32,200 nucleotides of DNA from a bacterium (GCA_024638655.1 JAHEJW010000005.1:94155-126354), one strand, 5' to 3'. Shown: positions 23,570 to 32,200, counted from the first letter of the stretch. Notes: generated by a model not told the origin, from the sequence alone. Program-made: numbers and translations.

Positions 23570-23760
23570 ATTTCCTCCTCGTGGGCCTGTTCGGCCCAAC
23601 TTTCAAACCTACACCAGCGCAACCAAGGCCAGGAAGCGTTTCTCCCCCTGCCTCGGACGCCCGGTCAGGTCATGGCGAGATTACCCGAGGGCCACCCGTA
23701 GACGGCTAGAGGCTTTGGTCACTGTCAGGGACAGGACGAGTGGACCCTTCTGCCGACAGG

Positions 23761-24144
23761 TCACTGGGTGAGCTCGTTGGCTCCGCCCACACCATCGTCG
23801 AACCAAGTCATTGCCAACTCGAGCAGGGCCGACACGGCTACGACGCCGAAGGCCGCAACTGCCATGGGATAAGCGCTGAAAAACGCGGCCAGCGCACAAG
23901 CTCCCACCACTATCGCCCCCAGGCGTTGTCTCGATGCGGAGAGTCGTCGTCGTCGATGGACGTGCTCCGCCTTGTACTGGGCAGCGCTCAGTGTGGGAAG
24001 CGACGCAATCGGATCGGAGGTGGTGACGAGGCCGTCGCCGCCTTCCATCTCGCTGTCGTACAGGATCCACTGGCGCGAGGCCTTCTTCTCGATGCGGAAT
24101 CCGTTGCCCAGCCAGTCATCTCCTGACCTCGTCCAACTCAACAT
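23761..24144 (-). CDS. Small membrane protein of unknown function
   Basis: The 127-residue protein has a polar N-terminal part (about 1-70) starting MLSWTRSGDDWLGNGFRIE, with a basic HRRRRLSASRQR segment, followed by two close membrane spans (GAIVVGACALAAFFSAY and AVAAFGVVAVSALLELAMTW) and a short acidic tail. I recognise no family. It lies between the binding-protein gene and the aldo/keto reductase and is read in the direction of the transporter genes, 191 bp upstream of them, so it could share their control region. Confidence 0.72.
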   Translation of the reverse strand: MLSWTRSGDDWLGNGFRIEKKASRQWILYDSEMEGGDGLVTTSDPIASLPTLSAAQYKAEHVHRRRRLSASRQRLGAIVVGACALAAFFSAYPMAVAAFGVVAVSALLELAMTWFDDGVGGANELTQ

Positions 24145-24209
24145 CCGAGCTCACTCTCTCGACGGGCATAGCCTACCGAGGCCCGAGTGGGCGGGCCTAT
24201 CCTCGAGGC

Positions 24210-25244
24210 ATGGAGTTTCGCAACCTGGGCCCTTCTGATCTTGGGGTCAGCGTGTTCGGTCTGGGCACGATGACATTCGGAGCTGAGTCCGACGAGACGA
24301 CTTCCCATGCCATTCTCGATCGCTATCACGAAGCGGGCGGTCGGTTCATCGACACCGCCGACGTCTACAGCCGGGGCGCCTCCGAGCAAATGATCGGTCG
24401 CTGGCTCTCCAGAAAGGCCGACACCGACGAGGTGATCGTCGCCACCAAGGCGAGATTCGCAATGGGCGAAGGCCCCGACATGCAAGGCGCAGGAGCCGAG
24501 TACCTCGAACGTGCCCTCGAGGCGAGCCTCGAACGCCTCGGGGTGGAGACGATCCACTTGTACCAGATGCACGCCTGGGACCCCAAGGTGCCTCTCGAGG
24601 AGACTCTCGGGGCGCTTAACTCGTTCGTCGAGAGCGGGAAAGTCCTGGTTCTGGGGCTCTCCAATTACACCGGTTGGCAGTTGGAGCGGGCCGTCCAGAT
24701 CGCCAGACACGAAGCATGGGCCCCGCCTGTCTCGCTGCAGCCGCAGTACAACTTGCTGGCACGGGAGATCGAGCTCGAGATCCTCCCGGTGGTGATCGAG
24801 AACGGCCTCGGGCTTCTCCCGTGGTCACCCCTCGGCGGCGGGTGGCTGACCGGCAAGTACTCGCGATCGGAGCGCCCCAAAGGCGAGACGAGACTCGGGG
24901 AGGACCCGACACGAGGGGTGGAGGCCTACGACCGTCGAAACAACGAGCAAACCTGGCGGATCCTCGATGTCGTGGCTGGTGTCTCCGAGAAACGCGGTGT
25001 GTCGATGAGCCAGGTGGCTCTCAACTGGCTCCGCAACCGCCCGTCGGTCTCATCCGTCTTGCTGGGCTGCAGGACGGTGTCCCAACTGGAAGACAATCTC
25101 GCCGCGCTCGATTGGGATCTCGAACCGGATGAGATGGACCAACTGACCGCGCTGAGCGCTCCTGGGATTCCCGACTACCTCCAGGGCTTCCTCACCGATA
25201 GCGCCGATGTCGACATCTGGAAACGCCTCGGAACGGTCGCTTAG
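24210..25244 (+). CDS. Aldo/keto reductase
   Basis: The 344-residue protein is an NAD(P)H-dependent carbonyl reductase with the AKR catalytic tetrad: Asp48 (GRFIDTADVY), Tyr53, Lys80 (IVATKARF) and His121 (LYQMHAWDP). It also has the cofactor-binding pattern PSVSSVLLGCRTVSQLEDN near the C terminus and LGLSNYTGWQLERA. The layout fits the AKR11/13-like subgroup of bacterial reductases. The substrate cannot be inferred from neighbours, and it is not in an operon: it diverges from the small membrane protein and converges with the PLP-enzyme gene. Confidence 0.95.
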   Translation: MEFRNLGPSDLGVSVFGLGTMTFGAESDETTSHAILDRYHEAGGRFIDTADVYSRGASEQMIGRWLSRKADTDEVIVATKARFAMGEGPDMQGAGAEYLERALEASLERLGVETIHLYQMHAWDPKVPLEETLGALNSFVESGKVLVLGLSNYTGWQLERAVQIARHEAWAPPVSLQPQYNLLAREIELEILPVVIENGLGLLPWSPLGGGWLTGKYSRSERPKGETRLGEDPTRGVEAYDRRNNEQTWRILDVVAGVSEKRGVSMSQVALNWLRNRPSVSSVLLGCRTVSQLEDNLAALDWDLEPDEMDQLTALSAPGIPDYLQGFLTDSADVDIWKRLGTVA

Positions 25245-25254
25245 ATCCCAGCGA

Positions 25255-26388
25255 TCAGCGGTAGCTCTCGCCGGCCCCGGTGTTCCACACGAGAACTCGC
25301 TGTCCGATCTCTATCTCGCCAGACTCCCGCATCAGATTCATCGCAGCCCAAGCGGCTCCTCCTTCTGGGCAGAAATCGACGCCGAGCAGCTCCGATACTT
25401 CTTCGGTGGTTTCGTGGATCACCATTTCGGGGATGGCCACGGCGCCCCCGTTCGTCTCGCCGATCGCTCGCAGGCAGAGAAAGCCCCCGATAGGTGACGG
25501 GACACGCAGGCCCCAAGCAGTTGTCATCGGGTCGGGCCAGACCTCGATGTCGTCTCGATCCTCATCGTGAGCCTTGACGATGGGGGCGCACCCAGCGGAT
25601 TGGACGCAGAACAGCCTCGGCCGCTCGGTGCCGATCCAGCCCATCGCCTCCATCTCATCCCATGCCTTCCACATCCCGACGAGACCCGTCCCCCCACCGG
25701 TGGGGTAGATGACCACTTCGGGAAGCTGCCAGCCGAACTGCTCGAAGATCTCATAACCCATCGTCTTCTTTCCCTCGACCCTGTAAGGCTCTTTGAGCGT
25801 TGAGACGTCGAAGTCATCGGGACCTCGATTAGCGGCGAGCCACTTGCCGGCGACTGAGATGTCGCCTTCCACCATCTGCACCTCCGCCCCGAGCTCACCA
25901 CAACGATCGATGATGGCGCCTGGCGTGTCGTTGGGAATGGCCACCAGCACCCGAAGCCCGGCCTCACTTGCATAGGCAGAGAGTGCCACCGCCGCGTTCC
26001 CGGCCGAAGGAGCGACGACCCTGCCCGCACCGAGCAGCCGGGCGGCCGAAACCGCCATGCTCATACCGCGGTCCTTGAATGAGCCGGTCGGGTTGCCCGA
26101 CTCGTCTTTGACGAAGATGCCGTCTTCGACCTCCCACACAGGGGTCCAGCCCTCGCCGAGGGAGATTCGCTCCTCGACAGGGATGGGCAGTACCGGCCCA
26201 TATCTCCACATCGACGCGAGCGATTGGTCGACCAACTCGTCAGGCGTCGATCGGGGCAAGGGGACATTGACCCTGAGCGGCATCCCGCATTGGCGACAAA
26301 CAGTCTGCAGGCTCGTGACGTCGTGTGAGGCGCCGCAGGCGAAGCAGGCCAACCCGACCCCGCTCCTGAGAGATGGTTTGCCCGTCAC
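25255..26388 (-). CDS. Threonine-synthase-like PLP-dependent enzyme with N-terminal zinc ribbon
   Basis: The protein is about 377 residues from the GTG at 26388, 10 bp after the MFS stop and with AAGG just upstream; a longer start at 26457 would overlap that gene. It has a Cys15-x2-Cys18 and Cys31-x2-Cys34 zinc ribbon, the PLP Lys in PTGSFKDRGMS (Lys105), a VAPSAGNAAVALSAYASEAG phosphate-binding region, and IYPTGGGTGLVG. This fits threonine synthase and related PLP fold-type II lyases. The reaction is probably O-phosphohomoserine to threonine, but some relatives act on other substrates. It ends a six-gene operon of unrelated genes. Confidence 0.87.
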   Translation of the reverse strand: MTGKPSLRSGVGLACFACGASHDVTSLQTVCRQCGMPLRVNVPLPRSTPDELVDQSLASMWRYGPVLPIPVEERISLGEGWTPVWEVEDGIFVKDESGNPTGSFKDRGMSMAVSAARLLGAGRVVAPSAGNAAVALSAYASEAGLRVLVAIPNDTPGAIIDRCGELGAEVQMVEGDISVAGKWLAANRGPDDFDVSTLKEPYRVEGKKTMGYEIFEQFGWQLPEVVIYPTGGGTGLVGMWKAWDEMEAMGWIGTERPRLFCVQSAGCAPIVKAHDEDRDDIEVWPDPMTTAWGLRVPSPIGGFLCLRAIGETNGGAVAIPEMVIHETTEEVSELLGVDFCPEGGAAWAAMNLMRESGEIEIGQRVLVWNTGAGESYR

Positions 26389-26398
26389 ACGACGGACC

Positions 26399-27577
26399 TT
26401 ATGCCGGTCTGATGGAGACCCCTCGCCTGCTTGAGTCCAGCCAAAGGTGCAGGCCACCGAGAGCTGCGGTCGCTACGAGCAGGCCGGCCGGGAGCCAACC
26501 CAAACCGGCTGAGCCGGCAAGGAGCCCCAACAACAAGGGGATCGTCGCGGCGCCGAGGTTGGCTGCGGCGAGTTGATAGCCGATCATTCGGGTCGACCGG
26601 ACTCTGCCCATGCGCGCCGGGGTCAGTGCCACCATCGTGGGGAACACAGCCGCAAACCCGACGCCCGTCACGGGCAGTCCCAGAACGCCCAGCCCTGCCG
26701 GGTCCCACCAGAGCAGCGCCAAGCCCATGAGTGACGAGGCAATGCTGAGGTCGAGCACTCGGGAAGCGTTGATCCGCTCGCCGACTGCGCCAAATATGAA
26801 ACGGCCGGTGGTCAGGCCACCCCAGTAGAGAGCGACCCAGACACCGGCCGCGCCGGTGCCCATTCCGCGGTCGAGGGTGAGAAGGCTGAAAGACCACTGA
26901 CCTGTGGCGACCTCGACTCCGGTGTAGATGAAGAAGACGAGAAGCATGACGGCCACCTTGGGGGGGTTTCCTGGTGCAGTTGCCGTCTCCTCGTCAGCCA
27001 CCGGTTCACGAGCCCACCGGGCCCGACCTCTCCATATGGCGAACGCCACCCCGAGCTGGAGCGCTGCCAGCGCGGCGTATCCGCCGCGCCAGGCGAGGTT
27101 GGAGGCCAGGCTTGCCGTGAGAAGAATCGGCCCCAGGGTTGCGCCGACGCCATAGGCGGCATGGAGGTTGTTGATCGCACCGCGATCGAACTCGAGGGCA
27201 GCGTGTGCGTTCATGCCGACGTCGATGAGACCGGCACCGAGACCCATGACCACCGTGGCGAAGACTGCCATCGGCCAGCCAACTGTGACGGCAAGCCCGA
27301 TGGCCGAGGCGGCCAGCAAGGAAGCTCCGATCACCAGAAGCCTCCCCAGGCTCAGACTCCGCTCCAGACGTCCGAACATCGAACTGGAGATCAGATAGCC
27401 GGCGCTCAGTGCGGCCAGGAGGAGTCCGAGCTCGGACAGATCCCTGCCCATGAAATCCCTCATGGATGGCCAGGCGACCCCCAAGCCACTGTCCGCCATG
27501 CCGAGAATGACGAACGCGACGAGAGCCAGCCCTATTGAGCGAAGTGTCATGCGGTGTTCGAACAGCGATCCGCTCAC
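26399..27577 (-). CDS. MFS transporter
   Basis: The 392-residue protein has twelve predicted membrane spans and a Gly/Ala-rich major facilitator pattern, with a loop 2-3-like stretch (ISSSMFGRLERSLSLGRLLV) and a repeated one in the second half (TGRFIFGAVGERINASRVLD). The pattern is of a general drug/sugar-type facilitator; I cannot name a substrate. The GTG start has AGGAG 6 bp upstream. It lies 3 bp after the GH13 stop and 10 bp before the PLP-enzyme start, so it belongs to the same operon. Confidence 0.92.
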   Translation of the reverse strand: MSGSLFEHRMTLRSIGLALVAFVILGMADSGLGVAWPSMRDFMGRDLSELGLLLAALSAGYLISSSMFGRLERSLSLGRLLVIGASLLAASAIGLAVTVGWPMAVFATVVMGLGAGLIDVGMNAHAALEFDRGAINNLHAAYGVGATLGPILLTASLASNLAWRGGYAALAALQLGVAFAIWRGRARWAREPVADEETATAPGNPPKVAVMLLVFFIYTGVEVATGQWSFSLLTLDRGMGTGAAGVWVALYWGGLTTGRFIFGAVGERINASRVLDLSIASSLMGLALLWWDPAGLGVLGLPVTGVGFAAVFPTMVALTPARMGRVRSTRMIGYQLAAANLGAATIPLLLGLLAGSAGLGWLPAGLLVATAALGGLHLWLDSSRRGVSIRPA

Positions 27578-27580
27578 CGG

Positions 27581-29242
27581 TCACTCCTGGTGATCGAGCT
27601 GAACCCACACCGCGGTCTCTCCAGGCAATCCGTCACCCGGAAGGTCTCCACTCGAGAGTATGAGACGGCCAGGAGGCATCGCGACGGTCCCATCGCCGAA
27701 GTTCACCCAGCAGGCAAAGCCGTTGGCCCTGGTGAACGCGAGGACGCCCGGCGCCACGTCGACCCACTCCAAACGGTCACTCCCCCGAAGATGATGGCGT
27801 CTCAGACCCAGAGCGCGGCGGTATAGCTCCAGTGTCGACCCATCGACACCGTCCTGCGCCTCCACCGACAGATCGTCCCACCATGGGGGCTGAGGCAACC
27901 AGGGCCCGTTGCTCCCGAACCCAAGAGACGCGCCAGTCCTCGCCCAGGGCAGCGGGACCCGGCACCCATCCCGTCCCTTGTGCGTGTGACCCGAGTCCTC
28001 CCACACGGGATCCTGGAGAACCTCGGACGGGAGATCGTGGACCTCAGGGAGACCCAGCTCTTCCCCCTGATACAAGTAGGCGGACCCGGGCAACGCCAGC
28101 ATCAGCAGCGACGCCGCCCGAGCGCGCCGCAGGCCACGCCGCTCGTCGAGCAGAGAGCGATCGCCGTCGAGGAGCCACTCCCTGGCGTCGACATCGTTGG
28201 GCAGCGCAAACCGGGTGGCATGACGGACCACGTCGTGATTCGAGAGGACCCAGGTTGGGATCGAGCCGACTGACGCCGAATGGGAAAGGGCCTCGCTCAC
28301 AGCCCGGCGCATCTCGTCCGGATCCCACGGGGATTGGAGGAAGAGGAAGTCGAACGCCTGGTGATATTCGCCTGGCCTCAGGTATCGGCTCATCCGCTCC
28401 CAACTTGGCAGCCAGGCTTCGGCCACCATCACCGTGCTTTCGTACTCCTCCAACACCGACCGCCACCCACGAACGATCTCGTGAAGCTCGGGACGATCCC
28501 AGAAGGGGTGGTGGTCCAGAGAGTCGGGAGTGGCCAACAGCTCCTCCACTTCCTCGCCCACGTCGGGGTATTCGGGATCCTTGGCGAGCGCGTGGGCGAC
28601 GTCGACACGGAACCCGTCCACCCCTAGATCGAGCCAGAAGCGAATGATCTCATCGAACTCCTCCCGCACCTCCCGGTTTGCCCAGTTCAGGTCTGGTTGC
28701 GTCACATCGAACAAATGCAGATACCACTCCCCGTCAGGGACACGTGACCAAGCCGGCCCGCCGAAAACGCTCCGCCAATCACTCGGAGGAATAGAGCCGT
28801 CCTCACCCCGTCCCGGCGAGAAGTGATATCTGGCCCGCTCGGGGCTCCCCGGCGGCGAAGCGAGGGCTCCACGGAACCATGCGTGTTCGGACGATGTGTG
28901 ATTCGGGACGAGGTCGACGAGGAGCCTGAGATTGTTGTCACGGGCCTCTTCGATCAGCGACTTCGCCTCCTCCAGGGTGCCGAACCTGGGGTGGATGCTC
29001 CTGTAGTCGGCGACGTCGTAGCCCCCGTCGTTGAACGGCGACTCGTACCACGGGTTGATCCAGATGCCGTCGACGCCAAGCGACTCGAGGTACGGGAGAC
29101 GCGACCTGAGGCCGGCGATGTCACCGGTCCCATCTCCGTTGTCATCGGCGAAGGAGCGCAGATAAACCTGATAGATGACAGCGTCACGCCACCACTGCCG
29201 GTCCGCGGGGGTCAGTGAATCCGCCTCTCGTGACCGTTCCAC
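27581..29242 (-). CDS. GH13 alpha-glucosidase/alpha-amylase-family enzyme (second copy)
   Basis: The 553-residue enzyme has the GH13 motifs GVDGIWINPWYESPFNDGGY, VDLVPNHTSSEHAWF, nucleophile Asp214 in GFRVDVAHALA, acid/base Glu275 in VMVAEAWLPS, and His336-Asp337 in VLSNHDVVRH. It resembles the oligo-1,6-glucosidase/alpha-glucosidase branch, and differs from the first GH13 in this window enough to be a separate paralogue. No signal peptide is seen. The GTG start at 29242 overlaps the acyl-CoA synthetase end by 31 bp, the only plausible start. Its substrate may differ from the transporter-linked enzyme. Confidence 0.93.
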   Translation of the reverse strand: MERSREADSLTPADRQWWRDAVIYQVYLRSFADDNGDGTGDIAGLRSRLPYLESLGVDGIWINPWYESPFNDGGYDVADYRSIHPRFGTLEEAKSLIEEARDNNLRLLVDLVPNHTSSEHAWFRGALASPPGSPERARYHFSPGRGEDGSIPPSDWRSVFGGPAWSRVPDGEWYLHLFDVTQPDLNWANREVREEFDEIIRFWLDLGVDGFRVDVAHALAKDPEYPDVGEEVEELLATPDSLDHHPFWDRPELHEIVRGWRSVLEEYESTVMVAEAWLPSWERMSRYLRPGEYHQAFDFLFLQSPWDPDEMRRAVSEALSHSASVGSIPTWVLSNHDVVRHATRFALPNDVDAREWLLDGDRSLLDERRGLRRARAASLLMLALPGSAYLYQGEELGLPEVHDLPSEVLQDPVWEDSGHTHKGRDGCRVPLPWARTGASLGFGSNGPWLPQPPWWDDLSVEAQDGVDGSTLELYRRALGLRRHHLRGSDRLEWVDVAPGVLAFTRANGFACWVNFGDGTVAMPPGRLILSSGDLPGDGLPGETAVWVQLDHQE

Positions 29243-30813
29243 TCCTTCTCACGAAGCACGTACTTCTGCACTTTCCCGGTCGAGGTTTTGGGGAGCTCGT
29301 CCACGATGTCCAACTCGTCTGGGGCCTTGTAGCGAGCCAGGTTGGATTTGACGTGATCGATGATCTCCTCCGGTGAGGCACCAGCACCTTCCTTGAGAAC
29401 CACGAAGGCCTTGGGGCGCTCCCCCCATTTCTCGTGGGGGACGGCCACGACCGCGCACTCGAGGACCGCCGGATGAGAGACGATGGTCCGCTCCACCTCG
29501 ATAGTCGAGATGTTCTCACCCCCGGAGATGATTATGTCCTTGGAGCGATCCCGGAGATCGATGTAGTTGTCGGGGTGCCACACGGCGACGTCGCCTGAGT
29601 GGAAGTACCCGCCCGTGAAGGCCTCCTCTGTGGCCTTTGGATTGGCGAAATATCCCTTCATGACGTTGTTGCCTCGCATCACCACCTCACCCATCTCGGT
29701 GGCGTCGCGACTCACATCTCCCATCTGATCATCAACCACCCGGGTCGGATCGGCGATGATGAAGGAGACCCCCTGACGGGCGAGGAATCTCGCTCGCTCC
29801 CCCACGTCGAGCTCCTCAACCCCTGGCTGGAGCTCACACACGGTGTGCGGGCCATATGTCTCGGTGAGGCCGTAGACGTGGATCAGCCTCGCCCCCAATC
29901 GCTCCAGGGCCTCGATGATCGTGGGGGACGGAGGGGCGCCGGCAGTCGTGACGATGAGCCCGTCTTTGAACTCCTGAGCGTCAGGATGGTTGACGAGTGA
30001 GATCAGCACGGTCGGAGCCGCGTTGAGATGGGTGACGCCCATCTCTTCGATCAGCGACCAGATCTTGCCGGGATCGACCTTGCGGAGGCAAACGTGGGTG
30101 CCGCCGATTGCGGTGACCGCCCAGGTGGTGCACCAGCCATTGCAGTGGAACATCGGAAGGGTCCATAGATAGACCGAGTCGGGGCTGTGCCTGGAGTGGA
30201 TGATCTCGCCCAGTGAGTTGAGATAGGCGCCGCGGTGGGTGTACATGACCCCCTTGGGTCGCCCGGTCGTCCCGGAGGTGTAGTTGATGGCGATGGTCCT
30301 CTCCTCATCGTCCACCGTCCAGTCGAATGATTCTTCATCGGAGCCTCTCGACCTGAACTGTTCCCACGACGTCACCGTGTAGGGAACCGACGTTCCAGTC
30401 TCATCGATGGCCACGATCTCCTCGACCGTCTCCAGGGCGCCGGCGATCGAGTCCAGAGGGCGGAGCAGTTCGGAGTCGCCGATGAGGAGCTTCGAGCCGG
30501 AATGGTCGAGGATGTAGCGGATCTCCTCGGGGGACAGCCGGGTGTTGATCGCCACGAGAACGGCGCCGAGGAGGGGCACCGCGAAGTGGGCGACGAGCAT
30601 CTCGGGGATGTTGGGGCACAAGTAGGCCACCCGGTCCCCCTCTCCGACGCCGGAGGCCCGCATGGCGCTGGCGGTGTGTCTGGCCTGTCCTGCCATCTCT
30701 GCGTACGTGAACCGGTCTTCGCCGTGGACGATGGCGGTCTTCGTCGGGTAGGCCATCGCCGACCGTTCCAGGAACGCAAGGGGGGTGAGTTCGGAGCGAT
30801 AGACCTGGGTCAT
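29212..30813 (-). CDS. Acyl-CoA synthetase (AMP-binding, FadD-like)
   Basis: The 533-residue enzyme activates carboxylic acids to acyl-AMP and then acyl-CoA. The P-loop is YTSGTTGRPKGVM (about 178-190), followed by AGAPPSPTIIEALER, HVYGLTETYGPHT, the hinge YFHSGDVAVWHPDNYIDLRD, ISGGENISTIEVE, and the C-terminal catalytic Lys514 in TSTGKVQK. It fits medium- to long-chain fatty acid or aromatic acid ligases. The ATG at 30813 begins MTQVYRSEL, the usual family start; a longer frame is possible but would run into the crotonase gene. It follows that gene by 19 bp, so the two probably act in one acyl-CoA pathway. Confidence 0.95.
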   Translation of the reverse strand: MTQVYRSELTPLAFLERSAMAYPTKTAIVHGEDRFTYAEMAGQARHTASAMRASGVGEGDRVAYLCPNIPEMLVAHFAVPLLGAVLVAINTRLSPEEIRYILDHSGSKLLIGDSELLRPLDSIAGALETVEEIVAIDETGTSVPYTVTSWEQFRSRGSDEESFDWTVDDEERTIAINYTSGTTGRPKGVMYTHRGAYLNSLGEIIHSRHSPDSVYLWTLPMFHCNGWCTTWAVTAIGGTHVCLRKVDPGKIWSLIEEMGVTHLNAAPTVLISLVNHPDAQEFKDGLIVTTAGAPPSPTIIEALERLGARLIHVYGLTETYGPHTVCELQPGVEELDVGERARFLARQGVSFIIADPTRVVDDQMGDVSRDATEMGEVVMRGNNVMKGYFANPKATEEAFTGGYFHSGDVAVWHPDNYIDLRDRSKDIIISGGENISTIEVERTIVSHPAVLECAVVAVPHEKWGERPKAFVVLKEGAGASPEEIIDHVKSNLARYKAPDELDIVDELPKTSTGKVQKYVLREKEWNGHERRIH

Positions 30814-30832
30814 CGAATCGAGGCTAGGCGAG

Positions 30833-31603
30833 TCAGACGTCCGGCCAGTCGGGTTCCCGCTTGTCGAGAAAGGCGCCCATTCCCTCCTGGGCCGACGAGT
30901 CGCTGGCATTTGCCGTCATGACGGGTGTGGTGACGTCGTAGGCATGCGGTTCGGGCAAGCCTGCCTGTGCGTAGTACGCCCTCTTCCCGGTGGCAATGGT
31001 CTGTGCCGAGAACCGGAGGATCTTGGCAACCAACGCATCGACCGCCTGGTTTAGCCCGTCATCGGGAACCGACTGATTGATCAAACCCCACTCCACAGCG
31101 GTATTGGCAGTGATTCGCTCACCCGTGAGCAGCATCTGCATGGCCCGCTTGTGACCGACAGCCCGGCTCACCGGGACCATGGGTGTCGAGCAGAAGAGGC
31201 CGATTTCCACCCCGGGAGTCGCGAACCAGGCCGACTCGGCGGCCACCGCGAGATCACATGATGCGACCAGCTGGCATCCGGCAGCCGTGGCCACCCCCTG
31301 GACCTTGGCGATCACCGGCTGCGGCAGGTCGTGGACGAGCTCCATCACCCGTTTGGAGGTTTCGAAGAGCTCGACGTAGAAGTCGTCGGACCGGTCGATC
31401 ATCTCCGACATGTCGTGGCCCGCTGAGAACACCTTTCCGTCTGCGGCGAGAACGATCACCGCCGCTTCGGAGGGCACCGACTCCAGCGTCTTGATCAGGC
31501 TCCGCAGCATCTCGAGACTGAGGGCATTGCGCTTCTCGGGGCGGTCCAGCGTGATGGTGGCGACACGTCCGTCGACGTGAAGGCGAACGCCGTCGTGATC
31601 CAT
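30833..31603 (-). CDS. Crotonase-fold protein, ECHDC3-like enoyl-CoA hydratase/isomerase family
   Basis: The 256-residue protein has the crotonase pattern ITLDRPEKRNALS and AAGCQLVASCDLAVAAES, with FATPGVEIGLFCSTP and a tail AFLDKREPDWPDV. The stretch around 103-150 is closest, in my recollection, to human ECHDC3. Both glutamates of canonical enoyl-CoA hydratase are replaced: the first by Gln111 (GCQLVAS) and the second by Gly131 (TPGVEIG). It may therefore bind acyl-CoA but carry out another reaction. It lies between a TIGR01777-type protein gene and an acyl-CoA synthetase gene on the same strand. Confidence 0.92.
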   Translation of the reverse strand: MDHDGVRLHVDGRVATITLDRPEKRNALSLEMLRSLIKTLESVPSEAAVIVLAADGKVFSAGHDMSEMIDRSDDFYVELFETSKRVMELVHDLPQPVIAKVQGVATAAGCQLVASCDLAVAAESAWFATPGVEIGLFCSTPMVPVSRAVGHKRAMQMLLTGERITANTAVEWGLINQSVPDDGLNQAVDALVAKILRFSAQTIATGKRAYYAQAGLPEPHAYDVTTPVMTANASDSSAQEGMGAFLDKREPDWPDV

Positions 31604-31612
31604 CGGGTCAGG

Positions 31613-32200
31613 TTAGTTGGGGTTAGCGAAGGCGGCTCTGAGCCCGGCTTGGATGTCGGGATACTCGAACTCGAATCCGGAGTCGATGAGCTTCTCGGGC
31701 ATCACTCGCAGGCTGGCGAGGATCAGCTCTTCGGCGGCATCCGGGCCCAGGGCCAGCTTCAGAGCGAACGCCGGCACAGGAATTGCGGCCGGGCGTCGCA
31801 GGACATCTCCGAGAATCTGGGCGAACTCTTCGTTTCGCACCGGGTGGGGCGAAGACACATTGACCGGGCCGCTCACGGTGTCGGTTTCGAGAATGTGCAT
31901 GATGGCTCGGACCTGGTCGTCGAGGGTGATCCAGCTCCACCACTGCTTCCCACTGCCCAACTTGCCGCCTACCCCGAGCTTGAACGGGATCGACATTCGC
32001 TTCAGCAGATCTCCCTTGTCGCTGAGGACCAGTGCATTGCGGGTGTTCACCGTCCTCACGCCGGCATCACGAGCCGGTTGACATGCTGCCTCCCACTCGA
32101 CCACGACGTTGGCCAGGAACCCCTCCCCTGGCCCCGAGCCCTCGGTGAGGATCTCGTCTCCCCGGTCCCCGTAGTACCCGATCGCCGAGGCGCACACGAA
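31613..32200 (-). CDS. TIGR01777-type NAD-dependent epimerase/SDR family protein (5' end outside window)
   Basis: The visible C-terminal 195 residues show the SDR-like epimerase pattern of the TIGR01777/YfcH group: VCASAIGYYGDRGDEILTE, RTVNTRNALVLSDKGDLLKR, GSGKQWWSWITLDDQVRAIM, and PVNVSSPHPVRNEEFAQILG, then a C-terminal domain ending in AGLRAAFANPN. The function of this group is poorly defined; an NAD(P)-binding N terminus is expected beyond the window edge. The stop is 9 bp upstream of the crotonase start on the same strand, so it is probably the first visible gene of the operon. Confidence 0.92.
   Translation of the reverse strand, partial: FVCASAIGYYGDRGDEILTEGSGPGEGFLANVVVEWEAACQPARDAGVRTVNTRNALVLSDKGDLLKRMSIPFKLGVGGKLGSGKQWWSWITLDDQVRAIMHILETDTVSGPVNVSSPHPVRNEEFAQILGDVLRRPAAIPVPAFALKLALGPDAAEELILASLRVMPEKLIDSGFEFEYPDIQAGLRAAFANPN

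Noticed and set aside
1-32200. CRISPR array, insertion sequence, prophage, toxin-antitoxin or restriction system
   Set aside because: No regular spaced repeats, transposase or phage genes, or paired defence genes were found.

Overview
This is a GC-rich, gene-dense stretch of a bacterial chromosome. A WhiB protein, a DUF3107 protein, a DUF4032 kinase-like protein, stand-alone Ku and DNA ligase genes, many GTG/TTG starts, Thr/Ser-rich lipoprotein stalks and a tRNA without encoded CCA all point to Actinomycetota. The gene set would suit an uncultured, deep-branching, Acidimicrobiia-like lineage, but that rank is an inference. I see no rRNA, CRISPR array, insertion sequence, phage module or intact mobile element. 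No gene-free gap exceeds about 200 bp. Most genes look like ordinary, well-packed chromosomal genes.

Region 1 (1-3761): a small ASCH/DUF1643 pair, then a two-gene NHEJ repair set. Ku (plus strand) and an ATP-dependent ligase (minus strand) are convergent with their stop codons touching. The ligase lies downstream of YqeY and a glycerophosphodiester phosphodiesterase in one overlapping minus-strand unit. Region 2 (3762-6207): a whiB gene with a candidate CRP/GlxR-type palindrome upstream, DUF3107, a LysM protein and an anchored PQQ-type sugar dehydrogenase.

Region 3 (6255-12683): a conserved housekeeping cluster read on the minus strand: DUF192, rsmI, tatD, rsmA, ispE, tRNA-Gln, glmU, prs. 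An AbrB/SpoVT-like zinc-ribbon gene lies on the opposite strand between rsmI and tatD, the place and orientation abrB has in Bacillus subtilis. Next to tRNA-Gln is an imperfect tandem copy carrying a broken tRNA. Region 4 (12728-16045): a lipoprotein with an HExxH site, a second lipoprotein that looks frameshifted near its end, and a DUF4032 kinase-like protein.

Region 5 (16055-23569): an alpha-glucoside uptake and hydrolysis locus resembling aglEFGAK. Binding protein and two permeases (EFG) are separated from the GH13 alpha-glucosidase (A) and ATPase (K) by two genes on the opposite strand. A perfect 13-bp-stem hairpin lies between the binding-protein and first permease genes. Region 6 (23761-32200): a small membrane protein, an aldo/keto reductase, and a tight six-gene minus-strand unit: TIGR01777-type epimerase, ECHDC3-like crotonase, acyl-CoA synthetase, second GH13 enzyme, MFS transporter and threonine-synthase-like PLP enzyme.
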